From the NCBI GenBank assembly GCA_019429255.1, contig JAHYIY010000016.1, forward strand, positions 1 through 58,559: DNA of 58,559 bases, written 5' to 3'. The position numbers and the translations under genes are program-made. Positions 18,005 through 27,949 of the stretch are shown one piece after another. Each line of letters starts with the position of its first letter. The stretch's first letter is position 1. The notes under the pieces are model-generated. The model was not told where the DNA came from and did not search any database. It saw only the letters and a program-made list of their open reading frames with translations. The stretch is from Desulfuromonadales bacterium. GTDB lineage: Bacteria > Desulfobacterota > Desulfuromonadia > Desulfuromonadales > Geopsychrobacteraceae.

Positions 18005-19863
18005 GCGGTCAGATTGGCGACGATAAAATTGAGCAGGTTCGTGATCGCACCGATATCGTCGAGCTGGTCTCGCAGTATGTTGATCTTAAAACGTCCGGTC
18101 GCAACCGCCTCGGTCTATGTCCGTTTCACGCTGAGAAATCACCCTCCTTCAGCGTGAATGCCGAGCGTCAGTTTTATCACTGTTTTGGCTGTGGTGCCGG
18201 CGGTGATGTGTTCAGTTTCCTCATGCACAGTGAGGGCTTGAGTTTCCCTGATGCGGTACGGCGGCTGGCGGGGCAGGCCGGCATCGATCTTGAAGAGCGC
18301 CCCTTGACGCCGCCGGAACGGGCGCAAGTCGAAGAGCGCGAGCGATTGTATCGGATCAACGCTCTGGCGGCCGATTATTTTCATGCCAACCTGATGGAGC
18401 ATCCGCAGGCGGTGATTGCGCGCGACTACATGAAAAAGCGCGGTTACGGTCAAAAGGCCGCAGGAGAATATCGCATCGGCTATGCTCTCGCTGGCTGGGG
18501 CGGGTTGAAGGGCCATCTCGAGCGCCATCAGGTAGCAACAGCAGATGCACGCCTGCTGGGGCTGTTGCGCGAAGGCACCTCAGGCCGCAGCGATTACGAC
18601 ATGTTCCGCTCCCGCTTGATGTTCCCGATCCTCGATCTGGCCGGGCGCGTTGTGGCCTTTGGTGGCCGTGTGCTTGATGACGGCAAGCCGAAATACATCA
18701 ATTCGCCGGAGTCACCGATTTACCACAAGGGTGGGGTGCTGTTTGGACTTTATCAGGCACGTCAGGCCATGCGTGTCAGTGGTGACGTGCTGGTGGTTGA
18801 GGGATATTTTGATCAGCTGGCACTACATCGTGCCGGTTTTGCCCAGTCGGTAGCCACTTGCGGTACCGCCCTGACCACAGATCATGTGCAACAATTGAAG
18901 CGTTATGCTCAGCGCGTGGTGCTGGTCTTTGATCAGGACAGCGCCGGCAAGCAGGCAACCTTCAAGGCGATGACGACCTTACAGCAGGAAGGGGTGGCCG
19001 CTGCCGCCATTTCCCTGCCGTCAGGGGATGATCCCGATTCGTTTTTGCAGCGGCAAGGGGCTGAGGCGTTTCAGGCGTGTCTTGAGGCCGCCCGTCCGGT
19101 GATGGAACTCTATATGGAGGAGACCCTCAAGGGGGCCGGCTACGGAGTGGAGCTGAAAGTTCGGGCGGTAGAGCAAATACTCGAAAAAATCGCCGCCTTA
19201 AAGAGCGAGCTGGAGCAGGATCTGTATCTTAAGGAGCTGGCGCAGCGCAGCGGTATTGAGGTTGCGCGGCTGCAGAAAAAGCTCACCACGATGGCACGTC
19301 AGCAAGAGCGTGGCCGGGCAAGGATTCAGGGTTCAGCGCCATCGGTGCCGCCACCGCATCCGCCGGGCGAACCCGCTGCGCAACCGGCTTCCGGCAGGGC
19401 GCAACGGCCATCTGCAGATACGCGCAGCGCCGTCAGTCGCACCGAGCGGACCCTGTTGCGGTTATTGCTGCAGAGTTCTGAGGTGCGTACCGAATTTGCA
19501 GAGCGCGGCGGCGTCAGCCTGATCCACCATCCTGATGTCGCTGCGGTGATGGGTGAAATCCTCAAGCAAGGGACAGCGACGGGGTGTGACAGCGAATCCC
19601 TGTTGCCGGGTCTAACAGCGCTTCAGCGCGACATTCTGGTCCAGGCGCGCGGTTGCGATCCGGAGGAATTTGCTGAAAACCTGCAACAGATGGCAACAGA
19701 TTGTTTGCGCGCCCTGGAGAAACAGTCATTAAAACGACGATCAGACCAGCTTTGGCAGGAGTTAATCCCGGCCGCCGAAGAGCGTGGCGATCTGGAGTCT
19801 GCTGACCGCCACCGGACGGAGCTCTCGCGCTTGCAGGCACAGATCAAGGGGCGGCCAGGTTGA
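18001..19863 (+). CDS. dnaG: DNA primase DnaG
   Basis: DnaG makes RNA primers for replication. The 620-residue protein has an N-terminal CHC2 zinc domain (CPFHAEKSPSFSV ... YHCFGCGAGGDVFSF), a catalytic TOPRIM region with EGYFDQLALHRAGF and VFDQDSAGKQA, and a C-terminal DnaB-interacting region after a Pro/Ala-rich linker at about residues 440-480. It overlaps mutS2 by 4 bases and is followed by rpoD, as in the conserved macromolecular synthesis arrangement. rpsU is not between them here. Confidence 0.98.
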   Translation: MSGQIGDDKIEQVRDRTDIVELVSQYVDLKTSGRNRLGLCPFHAEKSPSFSVNAERQFYHCFGCGAGGDVFSFLMHSEGLSFPDAVRRLAGQAGIDLEERPLTPPERAQVEERERLYRINALAADYFHANLMEHPQAVIARDYMKKRGYGQKAAGEYRIGYALAGWGGLKGHLERHQVATADARLLGLLREGTSGRSDYDMFRSRLMFPILDLAGRVVAFGGRVLDDGKPKYINSPESPIYHKGGVLFGLYQARQAMRVSGDVLVVEGYFDQLALHRAGFAQSVATCGTALTTDHVQQLKRYAQRVVLVFDQDSAGKQATFKAMTTLQQEGVAAAAISLPSGDDPDSFLQRQGAEAFQACLEAARPVMELYMEETLKGAGYGVELKVRAVEQILEKIAALKSELEQDLYLKELAQRSGIEVARLQKKLTTMARQQERGRARIQGSAPSVPPPHPPGEPAAQPASGRAQRPSADTRSAVSRTERTLLRLLLQSSEVRTEFAERGGVSLIHHPDVAAVMGEILKQGTATGCDSESLLPGLTALQRDILVQARGCDPEEFAENLQQMATDCLRALEKQSLKRRSDQLWQELIPAAEERGDLESADRHRTELSRLQAQIKGRPG

Positions 19864-19977
19864 TGAAAATAATAAAAAAAACAGGGCAGTGTTTCAATTT
19901 TGATAAAAACGGTTAAACTCAACAGTAGCGGTCAATATTTTTCTGCGCATGTAGCGACGTATGGAGATTTAGTTCTG

Positions 19978-21726
<1,749 letters not shown>

Positions 21727-21736
21727 GAGATGTCGC

Positions 21737-21789
21737 GGGTGCAAACACCAACACCCTTTGGTGTTTGCACCCGGGGAAGAAGTTTTTAA
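21737..21789 (+). terminator. Terminator after rpoD
   Basis: A perfect 15-bp stem (arms 21737-21751 and 21758-21772) with a 6-base loop lies 11 bases after the rpoD stop. A short T-run (TTTTT) occurs 13 bases past the stem. Confidence 0.85.
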
Positions 21790-21795
21790 AAAAGC

Positions 21796-21824
21796 TTGAC
21801 AGCTGATTGAATGTTTTTTATTGT
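21796..21824 (+). promoter_or_regulatory. Strong promoter for the CAU tRNA
   Basis: A consensus -35 box TTGACA (21796-21801), a 17-base spacer and TATTGT (21819-21824) precede the tRNA by 25 bases. The tRNA therefore has its own promoter directly after the rpoD terminator. Confidence 0.8.
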
Positions 21825-21849
21825 TTCCTCTTGCGCAAGCTTAAAAAGC

Positions 21850-21926
21850 GGGCCTATAGCTCAGTTGGTTAGAGCCGCCGGCTCATAACCGGCTGGTCCC
21901 AGGTTCGAGTCCTGGTGGGCCCACCA
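21850..21926 (+). tRNA. tRNA with CAU anticodon, probably tRNA-Ile2 (lysidine type)
   Basis: A complete cloverleaf of 77 bases with encoded CCA. The acceptor pairs GGGCCTA with TGGGCCC, the anticodon stem is GCCGG/CCGGC and the loop CTCATAA gives anticodon CAU. CAU can be initiator Met, elongator Met or Ile2. The acceptor has C4-G69 and C5-G68 pairs, reported as recognition elements for the lysidine synthetase TilS in E. coli, and G1-C72 pairing excludes a typical initiator. Ile2 is therefore favoured, but elongator Met is not excluded. Confidence 0.9.
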
Positions 21927-22103
21927 CTTTTTTTGATCGTCGTTCTGCAGCTTAGCCGTTTGTTTTTTTAAATAAAAAAGGCCATACATATTCATGCGCG
22001 AACAGCAGCTATACGACCCAACCTCCCGATTCGGCAATGGTGAGGTCGCTTGATGAGATCAGCCCAGTACAACATGTCGGAACGAGAAACCAGAATTCCA
22101 AAC

Positions 22104-22140
22104 GAGAGTGCACCGGTGAACCGGTGCACTCTTTCTTTTT
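22104..22140 (+). terminator. Strong intrinsic terminator just upstream of the Nif3-like gene
   Basis: A perfect 12-bp stem (AGAGTGCACCGG / CCGGTGCACTCT) with loop TGAA is followed by TTCTTTTT. It lies 178 bases after the tRNA and only 28 bases before the next gene's start. It may end the tRNA transcript, a small RNA, or act as an attenuator for the Nif3-like gene. Confidence 0.85.
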
Positions 22141-22167
22141 GCCCGGCAAGGGGTTCGGGAAGTGACA

Positions 22168-23301
22168 ATGGCTGAGAAAAATACCGCCCGCGTAGCCGAT
22201 ATTGTCGGCCTGGTTCATCGGATTGCGCCGCCACATCTGGCCGAGGTCTGGGACAATGTCGGTCTGCAGGTTGGTGACTCCAGGGCGTCCGTGCGCCGTA
22301 TTCTGGTGTGTCTTGATGTTGAACGGAGCGCTATCGATGAAGCCGCGCGTCTCGGCGCTGACGTGATTGTCTGCCACCATCCGCTGATTTTCCACCCCCT
22401 CAAACGCCTGACCCCCAGTGACCCGACCGGAGATATTATTTACCGGGCGATTCAACAGAACATTGCCATTGTCGCTGCTCATACCAATCTTGACCGTGCC
22501 GTTGATGGCCTCAATGACTGGCTGGCAGCGCAGCTTGGTCTGAATACTGTTGCCCCCCTGGAACGCCCACGCAGCGATGGTTATTACAAGCTTGTTGTCT
22601 ACGTTCCCAGCGGCCATGAACATGCCGTGATGGAGGCCATGTTCGCTGCCGGGGCCGGACATATCGGCGCTTATGACCGCTGTTCGTTCCGCACCAGCGG
22701 TACCGGCACCTTTCGCGGCGGTAGCGACACCGATCCCTTCATCGGCACACCCGGAGTCCATGAAGAGGCCGCAGAGTTGCGTCTTGAAACGATTATTCCG
22801 ATCCATCTGCATGAACGCATCATTACCCGCATGATCAAGGCTCACCCTTACGAAGAGGTTGCCTATGATCTGATTCCGCTGGCCAATCCGGTCACTGGGC
22901 CCGGTCTCGGGCGCATCGGTGTTCTTGCTGAAAAGCTGACCCTTGATGCCTTTGCCCGCCAGGTCAAAACAGCCCTTGATGTCACAGCGGTACGCCTGGT
23001 TGGTAACGCCGACCAGCTGATCGGCAAGGTTGCCGTTTGCGGTGGCGGCGGTATGGTTACCTATGCGGAGGCCTTGCGCCTGGGTGCCGACTGCCTGGTC
23101 AGCGGTGACATCAAATTTCATGATGCCCAGCGGGCGCGCAGCGATGGCATGGCGTTAATCGATGCCGGTCATTTTGGTACGGAAAAAATTATGCCGGCAA
23201 AAATGGCAGAGCGCCTGACTTCCCTGATGGCGGAAGAGCGCTATGGCCTTGAGATAATCGTTATGACCAAAGAACAGGATCCGTTTGTCACCATCACCTG
23301 A
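22168..23301 (+). CDS. Nif3-like dinuclear metal centre hexameric protein (long form)
   Basis: The ATG at 22168 gives 377 residues; a GTG two codons upstream is an alternative. Metal-binding motifs of the Nif3/YbgI/YqfO family are present: HHPLIFHPLKRL, AAHTNLDRAVDGLNDWLA and, near the C-terminus, DAGHFGTE. The central insert of about 110 residues (YKLVVYVPSGHEHAVMEAMF onward) is the PII-like domain found in the long YqfO form. The family is often annotated GTP cyclohydrolase I type 2, but its general role is unsettled. The zinc ribbon gene follows after 29 bases. Confidence 0.93.
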   Translation: MAEKNTARVADIVGLVHRIAPPHLAEVWDNVGLQVGDSRASVRRILVCLDVERSAIDEAARLGADVIVCHHPLIFHPLKRLTPSDPTGDIIYRAIQQNIAIVAAHTNLDRAVDGLNDWLAAQLGLNTVAPLERPRSDGYYKLVVYVPSGHEHAVMEAMFAAGAGHIGAYDRCSFRTSGTGTFRGGSDTDPFIGTPGVHEEAAELRLETIIPIHLHERIITRMIKAHPYEEVAYDLIPLANPVTGPGLGRIGVLAEKLTLDAFARQVKTALDVTAVRLVGNADQLIGKVAVCGGGGMVTYAEALRLGADCLVSGDIKFHDAQRARSDGMALIDAGHFGTEKIMPAKMAERLTSLMAEERYGLEIIVMTKEQDPFVTIT

Positions 23302-23330
23302 TGCGCAATACACAATAATGGAGGTACCGC

Positions 23331-24041
23331 GTGCAAGAAAAGATGAACCTGCTCAGGGATTTGCAGGAAATCGATCAGGAAATCAGCACTATTGAAGCGA
23401 CCCGCAACAGCTATGAAGCAGAACTGAGTACCTTTGCAGCGCAGGCTGCAGAGGTGCAATCGATGCTCGATCAACTGAATGTCGAGATTGATCAGCTGCG
23501 CCGCGATGAGGCGCAGATTGAGCAGGAACTGCACAAGCAACGCGACAATGTCACCCGGGTTGAGGCGCGTTTACCCGGCATTCAGACCCAGAAGGAGTAT
23601 GTGGCTGTCCTCAAAGAGATTGACGTGGCCAAAAAGGGGAACAAGGAGCTTGAGGAAAAACTGCAGGAAAAACGTAAGGAGATTGCCATCCTCGTCGAGG
23701 ACCAGCAGGAAAAGCAGGCCGGCCTGGATGCGATCAGCGGAAATGCCAAAGCGCGTGGCAGTGAGCTTGATCAGCTGTTGAGGGACTCGGGCAGCCAGCT
23801 CGATGAACATACCCGTAACCGGGAAAAAGTGGCAGGAGAAGTTCCCAAAAGTTTGCTGCGCAAATATCAGGGACTGTTCAAGCGCCGTAATGGTATGGCC
23901 CTGGCTGTTGCCAGAAACGGTGCATGCCTGGGTTGTAATATGCAGTTACCGCCCCAGTTGTTCAATCGGCTACTGCAGGGAGCCGACCTGCAGAGCTGCC
24001 CCCACTGTAATCGCATTCTTTACGTTGAGACAGAGGTGTGA
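23331..24041 (+). CDS. Coiled-coil protein with C-terminal C4 zinc ribbon (DUF164/CT398-like)
   Basis: The GTG start at 23331 has an ideal GGAGG site 7 bases upstream and gives 236 residues. About residues 5-170 are a long heptad-type coiled coil, and the C-terminus carries a zinc ribbon with CLGCNMQLPPQ and CPHCNRILY. The chlamydial member CT398 binds sigma54, but the general function is not established. The position between the Nif3-like gene and rnpB is one I recall from related bacteria. Only 6 bases separate its stop from the RNase P RNA. Confidence 0.9.
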   Translation: MQEKMNLLRDLQEIDQEISTIEATRNSYEAELSTFAAQAAEVQSMLDQLNVEIDQLRRDEAQIEQELHKQRDNVTRVEARLPGIQTQKEYVAVLKEIDVAKKGNKELEEKLQEKRKEIAILVEDQQEKQAGLDAISGNAKARGSELDQLLRDSGSQLDEHTRNREKVAGEVPKSLLRKYQGLFKRRNGMALAVARNGACLGCNMQLPPQLFNRLLQGADLQSCPHCNRILYVETEV

Positions 24042-24047
24042 TTTTTC

Positions 24048-24440
24048 GGCTGGAGAAGGACAGATGATCGCCGCCCGCCCTGGTTCGCCGGGGCGGGGGG
24101 AGGAAAGTCCGGGCTCCACAGGACGGGATGGTTCCTAACGGGAACCGGGGGTGACCCCAGGGAAAGTGCCACAGAGAGGAGACCGCCCGCAGTTTTTTTT
24201 CGGCGGGTAAGGGTGAAAGGGTGAGGTAAGAGCTCACCAGTTCCGGCGGCGACGGCGGAAGCTAGGTAAACCCCATCCGGAGCAAGGCCTAATAGGGGAA
24301 CGTTTGAGGGTGGTCCGCCCGAAGTTCCCGGGTTGGCCGCTTGAGGTTGTCGGCAACGGCAATCCTAGATGAATGATCATCACCCTGTTTTGCGGGTAAC
24401 TGCGCAGGGAACAGAACCCGGCTTACGGCCTTCTCCAGCC
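24048..24440 (+). ncRNA. rnpB: RNase P RNA, bacterial class A
   Basis: The catalytic RNA that matures tRNA 5' ends. The terminal P1 pairing GGCTGGAGAAGG / CCTTCTCCAGCC closes the molecule at both ends. The universal core GAGGAAAGTCCGGGCTCC (near 24101) and its partner ACAGAACCCGGCTTA (near 24410) are intact, as is AAGGCCTAATAGGGG-like J11/12 sequence in the middle. Length is about 393 bases. It is followed by a good terminator. Confidence 0.97.
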
Positions 24441-24451
24441 ACCATCACTGC

Positions 24452-24492
24452 AGCGGTAGTATGAATCAAGATCATGCTGCCGCTTTTTCTTT
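24452..24492 (+). terminator. Terminator of rnpB
   Basis: A 13-bp stem with two G-T pairs (AGCGGTAGTATGA / TCATGCTGCCGCT), a 7-base loop and TTTTTCTTTT lies 11 bases after the RNase P RNA. Confidence 0.88.
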
Positions 24493-24555
24493 TAAAGTTG
24501 CCGATGCAGCATCACCGCCACCAGCTGTGGGAGCAGATTGTCGCCGAGGTTCAGG

Positions 24556-24575
24556 ATCACTATCTGTGATATAAT
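24556..24575 (+). promoter_or_regulatory. Candidate -10 box overlapped by an inverted repeat, ahead of the LOG operon
   Basis: A perfect TATAAT lies at 24570-24575, about 190 bases before the LOG gene. It is abutted by ATCAC-TATCT-GTGAT (24556-24570), a perfect 5+5 inverted repeat that would occlude the promoter spacer if bound. No good -35 box is visible, suggesting an activator or a regulated promoter. The remaining sequence of the 24493-24767 gap shows no convincing gene. Confidence 0.4.
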
Positions 24576-24767
24576 CGAAAACGCCTTGGCGCCCCAGCAG
24601 TTGAACAAATTTTAACGGGTCGAAGGGGCGTTGCGTCAACTGTATCTGGCGGTAGCCCAGCGCTATTCAGGAGCGGCCATGACCGGCCTGCTGTTGCAGT
24701 ATCAACGCCGGCAGGGACGATCCGTGTTTCAATTAAAAGCCGGCGCAGATGCCGAGGGAAATAGACC

Positions 24768-25793
24768 ATGTTCTTGAGTTTTGATCGTAATAACGGGGAC
24801 ATTGATGAATATATCGATCTGATGATGAGTAAGGCCGAGGTGCATCACCCCCGCTTGATCCGTGAGATGATCCTGACCGCCCTCAAGTCCGGTCAGGAAA
24901 ACAACTATATGGCGGACCAGAAACTGATGCGCACCACCATGAAGGAGATGCGCTATACCAACAAGATCTTTGCCCCCTATCGCCACCGTAAAAAGGTGAC
25001 GGTATTCGGTAGCGCCAGAACAACTCCGGACGAACCGATCTATCAGACCTGTGTTCAGTTCTGCCGCCAGCTGGTTGAGCACAACTATATGGTTATCACT
25101 GGTGGCGGACCCGGCATCATGCTGGCAGGAAATGAAGGCGCCGGTGCAGAGAACTCCTTCGCCGTCAATATTCATCTGCCCTTTGAGCAGGAAACCAATC
25201 CGGTGATGAGTGAAGATGATAAAGTCATCACCTACCGCTACTTTTTCAATCGTAAAGTGGCCTTTTTAAAAGAGGCCCACGCCGTCGCCCTGTTTCCCGG
25301 TGGTTTTGGTACCCTGGATGAGTCAATGGAAATTATGACCTTGATGCAGACCGGGAAGAATCCCCCCATACCCCTGGTACTGATTGATGATGAGGGTGGC
25401 TATTGGGATGACTGGTTCAAGTTTTTGCGCGACAGTCTGTTCAAACGTGGCCTGATTTCCGGTCAGGATTTTGGTTTGTTTACCATTACCCGTGATTATC
25501 GTGAGGCAATTCAGGTCATTGACGAGTTTTATCGTAACTACCATTCCATGCGTTATGTCGGTAAAAAACTGGTTGTCCGCTTGAATAAGCAACTCAGCCA
25601 GGAGCAGTGTGATACTCTGATCAGTGAGTTTAGCGAAATTCTTGCACCGGATGGAGCGATGATCCTCACCGAGGCCCTGCCCGAAGAACACGACCAGCCC
25701 GATCTGCACAAGTTGCCGCGCTTGATCATTGACTTTAATCAGCGCAGTTTCGGCCTGCTCAGTGCGTTGATCCGTCGCATAAACGTTTTCTAA
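24768..25793 (+). CDS. LOG family protein (PpnN/YgdH-like nucleotide hydrolase fold)
   Basis: LOG proteins have a Rossmann fold that usually cleaves nucleoside monophosphates to base and ribose phosphate; many are mis-annotated as lysine decarboxylase. The 341-residue protein shows VFGSARTTPDEP, TGGGPGIMLAGNEGA and the family signature PGGFGTLDE. It is longer than plant LOG enzymes (about 200 residues), with an N-terminal helical extension of about 80 residues and a C-terminal extension after residue 270, and so is closer in size to larger members. A GAGGG site precedes the ATG. The next gene follows after 12 bases, so the three genes to 27779 form one operon. Confidence 0.88.
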   Translation: MFLSFDRNNGDIDEYIDLMMSKAEVHHPRLIREMILTALKSGQENNYMADQKLMRTTMKEMRYTNKIFAPYRHRKKVTVFGSARTTPDEPIYQTCVQFCRQLVEHNYMVITGGGPGIMLAGNEGAGAENSFAVNIHLPFEQETNPVMSEDDKVITYRYFFNRKVAFLKEAHAVALFPGGFGTLDESMEIMTLMQTGKNPPIPLVLIDDEGGYWDDWFKFLRDSLFKRGLISGQDFGLFTITRDYREAIQVIDEFYRNYHSMRYVGKKLVVRLNKQLSQEQCDTLISEFSEILAPDGAMILTEALPEEHDQPDLHKLPRLIIDFNQRSFGLLSALIRRINVF

Positions 25794-25805
25794 AAGTACA
25801 TCGAC

Positions 25806-26927
25806 ATGACTATTGAACACACCGGCATTCCCATCAGTCCCACGCGCGTTGACATCGGTCGCCATGATCTTAAGCGCATGCACAATTTGGCTCGCACCCT
25901 GTTTCGCTTGAGCCGACGTGATTCCTATCGCCAGAAAATTTACCCTGAAGTGCCTGAGATTGCCCGTTTTGACCCCGGCCATGCCGCCCTGATGATGGGG
26001 TACGACTTTCATCTGGGACCGGACGGGCCGCGACTGATCGAGGTTAACACCAATGCCGGCGGTGCTTTTGTCGCCTGGAAAAGCCAGATGCGCGATTTGC
26101 AGGGGGGTGACGGCATCCCCCTGTCAGAGCGCTTTCAGCAGCGGTTGCTGTTCAGTTTCAAGCGTGAATGGCAGGATTTTTCCAGATCGCCGCGAGCCCT
26201 TACGTGTCTGGTCATTGTCGATGAAGACCCCCCGAACCAACCCCTGTATCCGGAAATGGTCAGCTGTCGTGACTGGCTGGTCAGTCACGGCGTCGACGCG
26301 CGTATTGCCGATCCTGGCGAACTGCAGACCGGGGCCGATGGTGTTTATCATCAGGGGCACAAGGTTGACCTGATCTACAACCGTCACTGTGATTTTTATC
26401 TCGAAGAAGAAGCGTTGGCCACTTTGCGCAGCGCCTACCTGGCCGGCAGCGTCTGTCTGTCACCCAACCCCTTTGCCTATGGCCTGCTGGCGGACAAGCG
26501 GCGGATGATCCTCTGGTCGGATGAAGTAGTGCTCCGCCAACTTGGCCTGTCAGCGGCAAAGACGCGGCTGCTGGTCGAGATGGTCCCTTTAAGTCGTCTG
26601 ATGTGTGATATGGATGCGGCTCAATTGTGGGATGAACGTAAGGAGTTGATTTTCAAACCGGTGAACAAGTTTGGCGGTCGTGGCGTGCTGATGGGTAAAA
26701 GCATTACCCGCAAGCGCTTTGCTGAACTGGAACCCGATTCAACCCTGGTGCAGCAAATCGTACCGCCATCCCAGGTGACGAGTCAGGAAGGCGAATCGTT
26801 CAAAGTCGACCTGCGCCTCTTTGTTTACCGCGATCATCTGCTTGGAGTCGGCGCCCGCTTGTACCAGGGCCAGCTCACCAATCTGCGCACACCGGGCGGT
26901 GGATTTGCTCCGGTGCGGATTGTGTGA
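25806..26927 (+). CDS. Circularly permuted ATP-grasp ligase-like protein, unknown substrate
   Basis: No characterised family was recognised with certainty. The 373-residue protein carries ATP-grasp features in permuted order. The metal-binding RLIEVNTNAGGA motif, normally near the C-terminus, lies at residues 76-87. The nucleotide-binding lysine and glycine-rich loop (LIFKPVNKFGGRGVLMGK) lie at about 281-298, followed by VDLRLFVY and TNLRTPGGG. This suggests formation of an amide or peptide-like bond with acyl-phosphate chemistry. It lies between a LOG protein and a class II amidotransferase in a tight operon. The ligase substrate is unknown; a glutathione synthetase-like reaction is only one possibility. 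Confidence 0.7.
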   Translation: MTIEHTGIPISPTRVDIGRHDLKRMHNLARTLFRLSRRDSYRQKIYPEVPEIARFDPGHAALMMGYDFHLGPDGPRLIEVNTNAGGAFVAWKSQMRDLQGGDGIPLSERFQQRLLFSFKREWQDFSRSPRALTCLVIVDEDPPNQPLYPEMVSCRDWLVSHGVDARIADPGELQTGADGVYHQGHKVDLIYNRHCDFYLEEEALATLRSAYLAGSVCLSPNPFAYGLLADKRRMILWSDEVVLRQLGLSAAKTRLLVEMVPLSRLMCDMDAAQLWDERKELIFKPVNKFGGRGVLMGKSITRKRFAELEPDSTLVQQIVPPSQVTSQEGESFKVDLRLFVYRDHLLGVGARLYQGQLTNLRTPGGGFAPVRIV

Positions 26928-26951
26928 CAGGAAGTTGTTGCGGAGAAAATC

Positions 26952-27779
26952 ATGTGCCAATTGCTTGGAATGAACTGCAATGTGCCGACGGACATCTGTT
27001 TTTCGTTTGCCGGTTTCAGAAAAAGAGGCGGATTGACAGATATCCACAAAGACGGCTGGGGGATTGGTTTTTTTGAGGGGAAGGGCACCCGCCTTTTTCT
27101 TGATCCTGAGCCGTCGGCGCAATCGGTACTGGCCGATCTGGTGCGCAGTTACCCTATTCGTTCACTGAATGTTATTGCGCATATCAGAAAAGCGACGGCT
27201 GGTGATGTTTCTCTGGAAAATACTCACCCTTTTATGCGGGAACTCTGGGGGAAAAACTGGCTGTTCGCCCATAACGGCCATCTGCCTGATTTTTGGCCTG
27301 AACTTGAAGGCACCATGACGCCGGTGGGAAACACCGACAGCGAATGGGTTTTCTGCTGGTTGCTGGAACGTCTGCGCGATCGTTTCGGCATCGCCCCACC
27401 ATCGCGGCAGGATCTGTTTGATGCCCTGGAGACGTTGATTCTTACCTTTGCCGGGAAGGGGATCAGCAATTTTCTGCTGTCCAACGGCGATGTCCTTATT
27501 GCCCACTGTTCAACCCACCTGAGCTATATCGTGCGGCAGGCACCCTTTGGTGAAGCCCATTTATCCGACGAGGACATGTCCGTTGACTTCCGTCAACTGA
27601 CGACGCCTGACGACCGGGTCGCCGTGATCACGTCAATGCCGTTAACCGACAACGAAGCCTGGGTCGATATGCGTCCCGGCACCCTGTGGATGTTCCATGA
27701 TGGCGAGGTCTGCGCCCAGCGTGACACGCTTCCGAGTCCGTTCAAATCGATGCAAGAGATGAACGCCTATCAAGGGTGA
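26952..27779 (+). CDS. Class II glutamine amidotransferase, YafJ/Dug3-like
   Basis: The 275-residue protein is a stand-alone Ntn-hydrolase glutaminase domain. Met1 is followed by Cys2 (MCQLLGMNC), which becomes the N-terminal nucleophile. Further hallmarks are HKDGWGIGFFEG, IAHIRKAT and the oxyanion region FAHNGHL. No synthase domain is attached. Yeast Dug3, in the same family, takes part in glutathione breakdown, and E. coli YafJ has no assigned role. A CGGAG site is 7 bases before the ATG. It follows the ATP-grasp gene by 24 bases, so it may supply ammonia to, or deglutamylate the product of, that enzyme. Confidence 0.88.
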   Translation: MCQLLGMNCNVPTDICFSFAGFRKRGGLTDIHKDGWGIGFFEGKGTRLFLDPEPSAQSVLADLVRSYPIRSLNVIAHIRKATAGDVSLENTHPFMRELWGKNWLFAHNGHLPDFWPELEGTMTPVGNTDSEWVFCWLLERLRDRFGIAPPSRQDLFDALETLILTFAGKGISNFLLSNGDVLIAHCSTHLSYIVRQAPFGEAHLSDEDMSVDFRQLTTPDDRVAVITSMPLTDNEAWVDMRPGTLWMFHDGEVCAQRDTLPSPFKSMQEMNAYQG

Positions 27780-27901
27780 TGGCGTCGCAAAAACTCGCCA
27801 ACTGCGGTGTTGCTGCCATCGTTTCGCTGCTTCGACGTACGTAAGTACGCCTCATTGCTCAACAATGGCGCGCCTTGCATTTGGCGCTTTTTGCTTAGCC
27901 A
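27780..27901. repeat. MITE/REP-like intergenic element with imperfect terminal inverted repeats
   Basis: The ends (27780-27801 and 27881-27901) are imperfect inverted repeats of TGGCnnnGCAAAAA...GCGCCAA type. The centre has a CGTACGTAAGTACG palindrome near 27835-27850. The element begins directly after the amidotransferase stop codon. It resembles GCAAAAA-containing intergenic repeats I recall from Geobacter-type genomes, but no second copy was found in this window. Confidence 0.5.
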
Positions 27902-27909
27902 TTGAACCT

Positions 27910-27930
27910 GATGCTTTTTGCGAAAGCATC
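27910..27930. terminator. Hairpin between convergent genes
   Basis: An 8-bp perfect stem (GATGCTTT / AAAGCATC) with a 5-base loop lies between the convergent amidotransferase and YciH-like genes. It lacks a clear T-run but could work in both directions. Confidence 0.45.
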
Positions 27931-27949
27931 AAGGGTGGGCACAGGGTAA

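Noticed and set aside
22009-23121. 370-codon open frame on the minus strand opposite the Nif3-like gene
   Set aside because: It is the reverse-strand shadow of a clear family protein and has no motifs or ribosome site.
24634-24777. Protein-like stretch on the plus strand before the LOG gene
   Set aside because: About 48 codons look helical, but there is no start with a ribosome site and the frame runs out of phase into the LOG start; a gene remnant cannot be shown.
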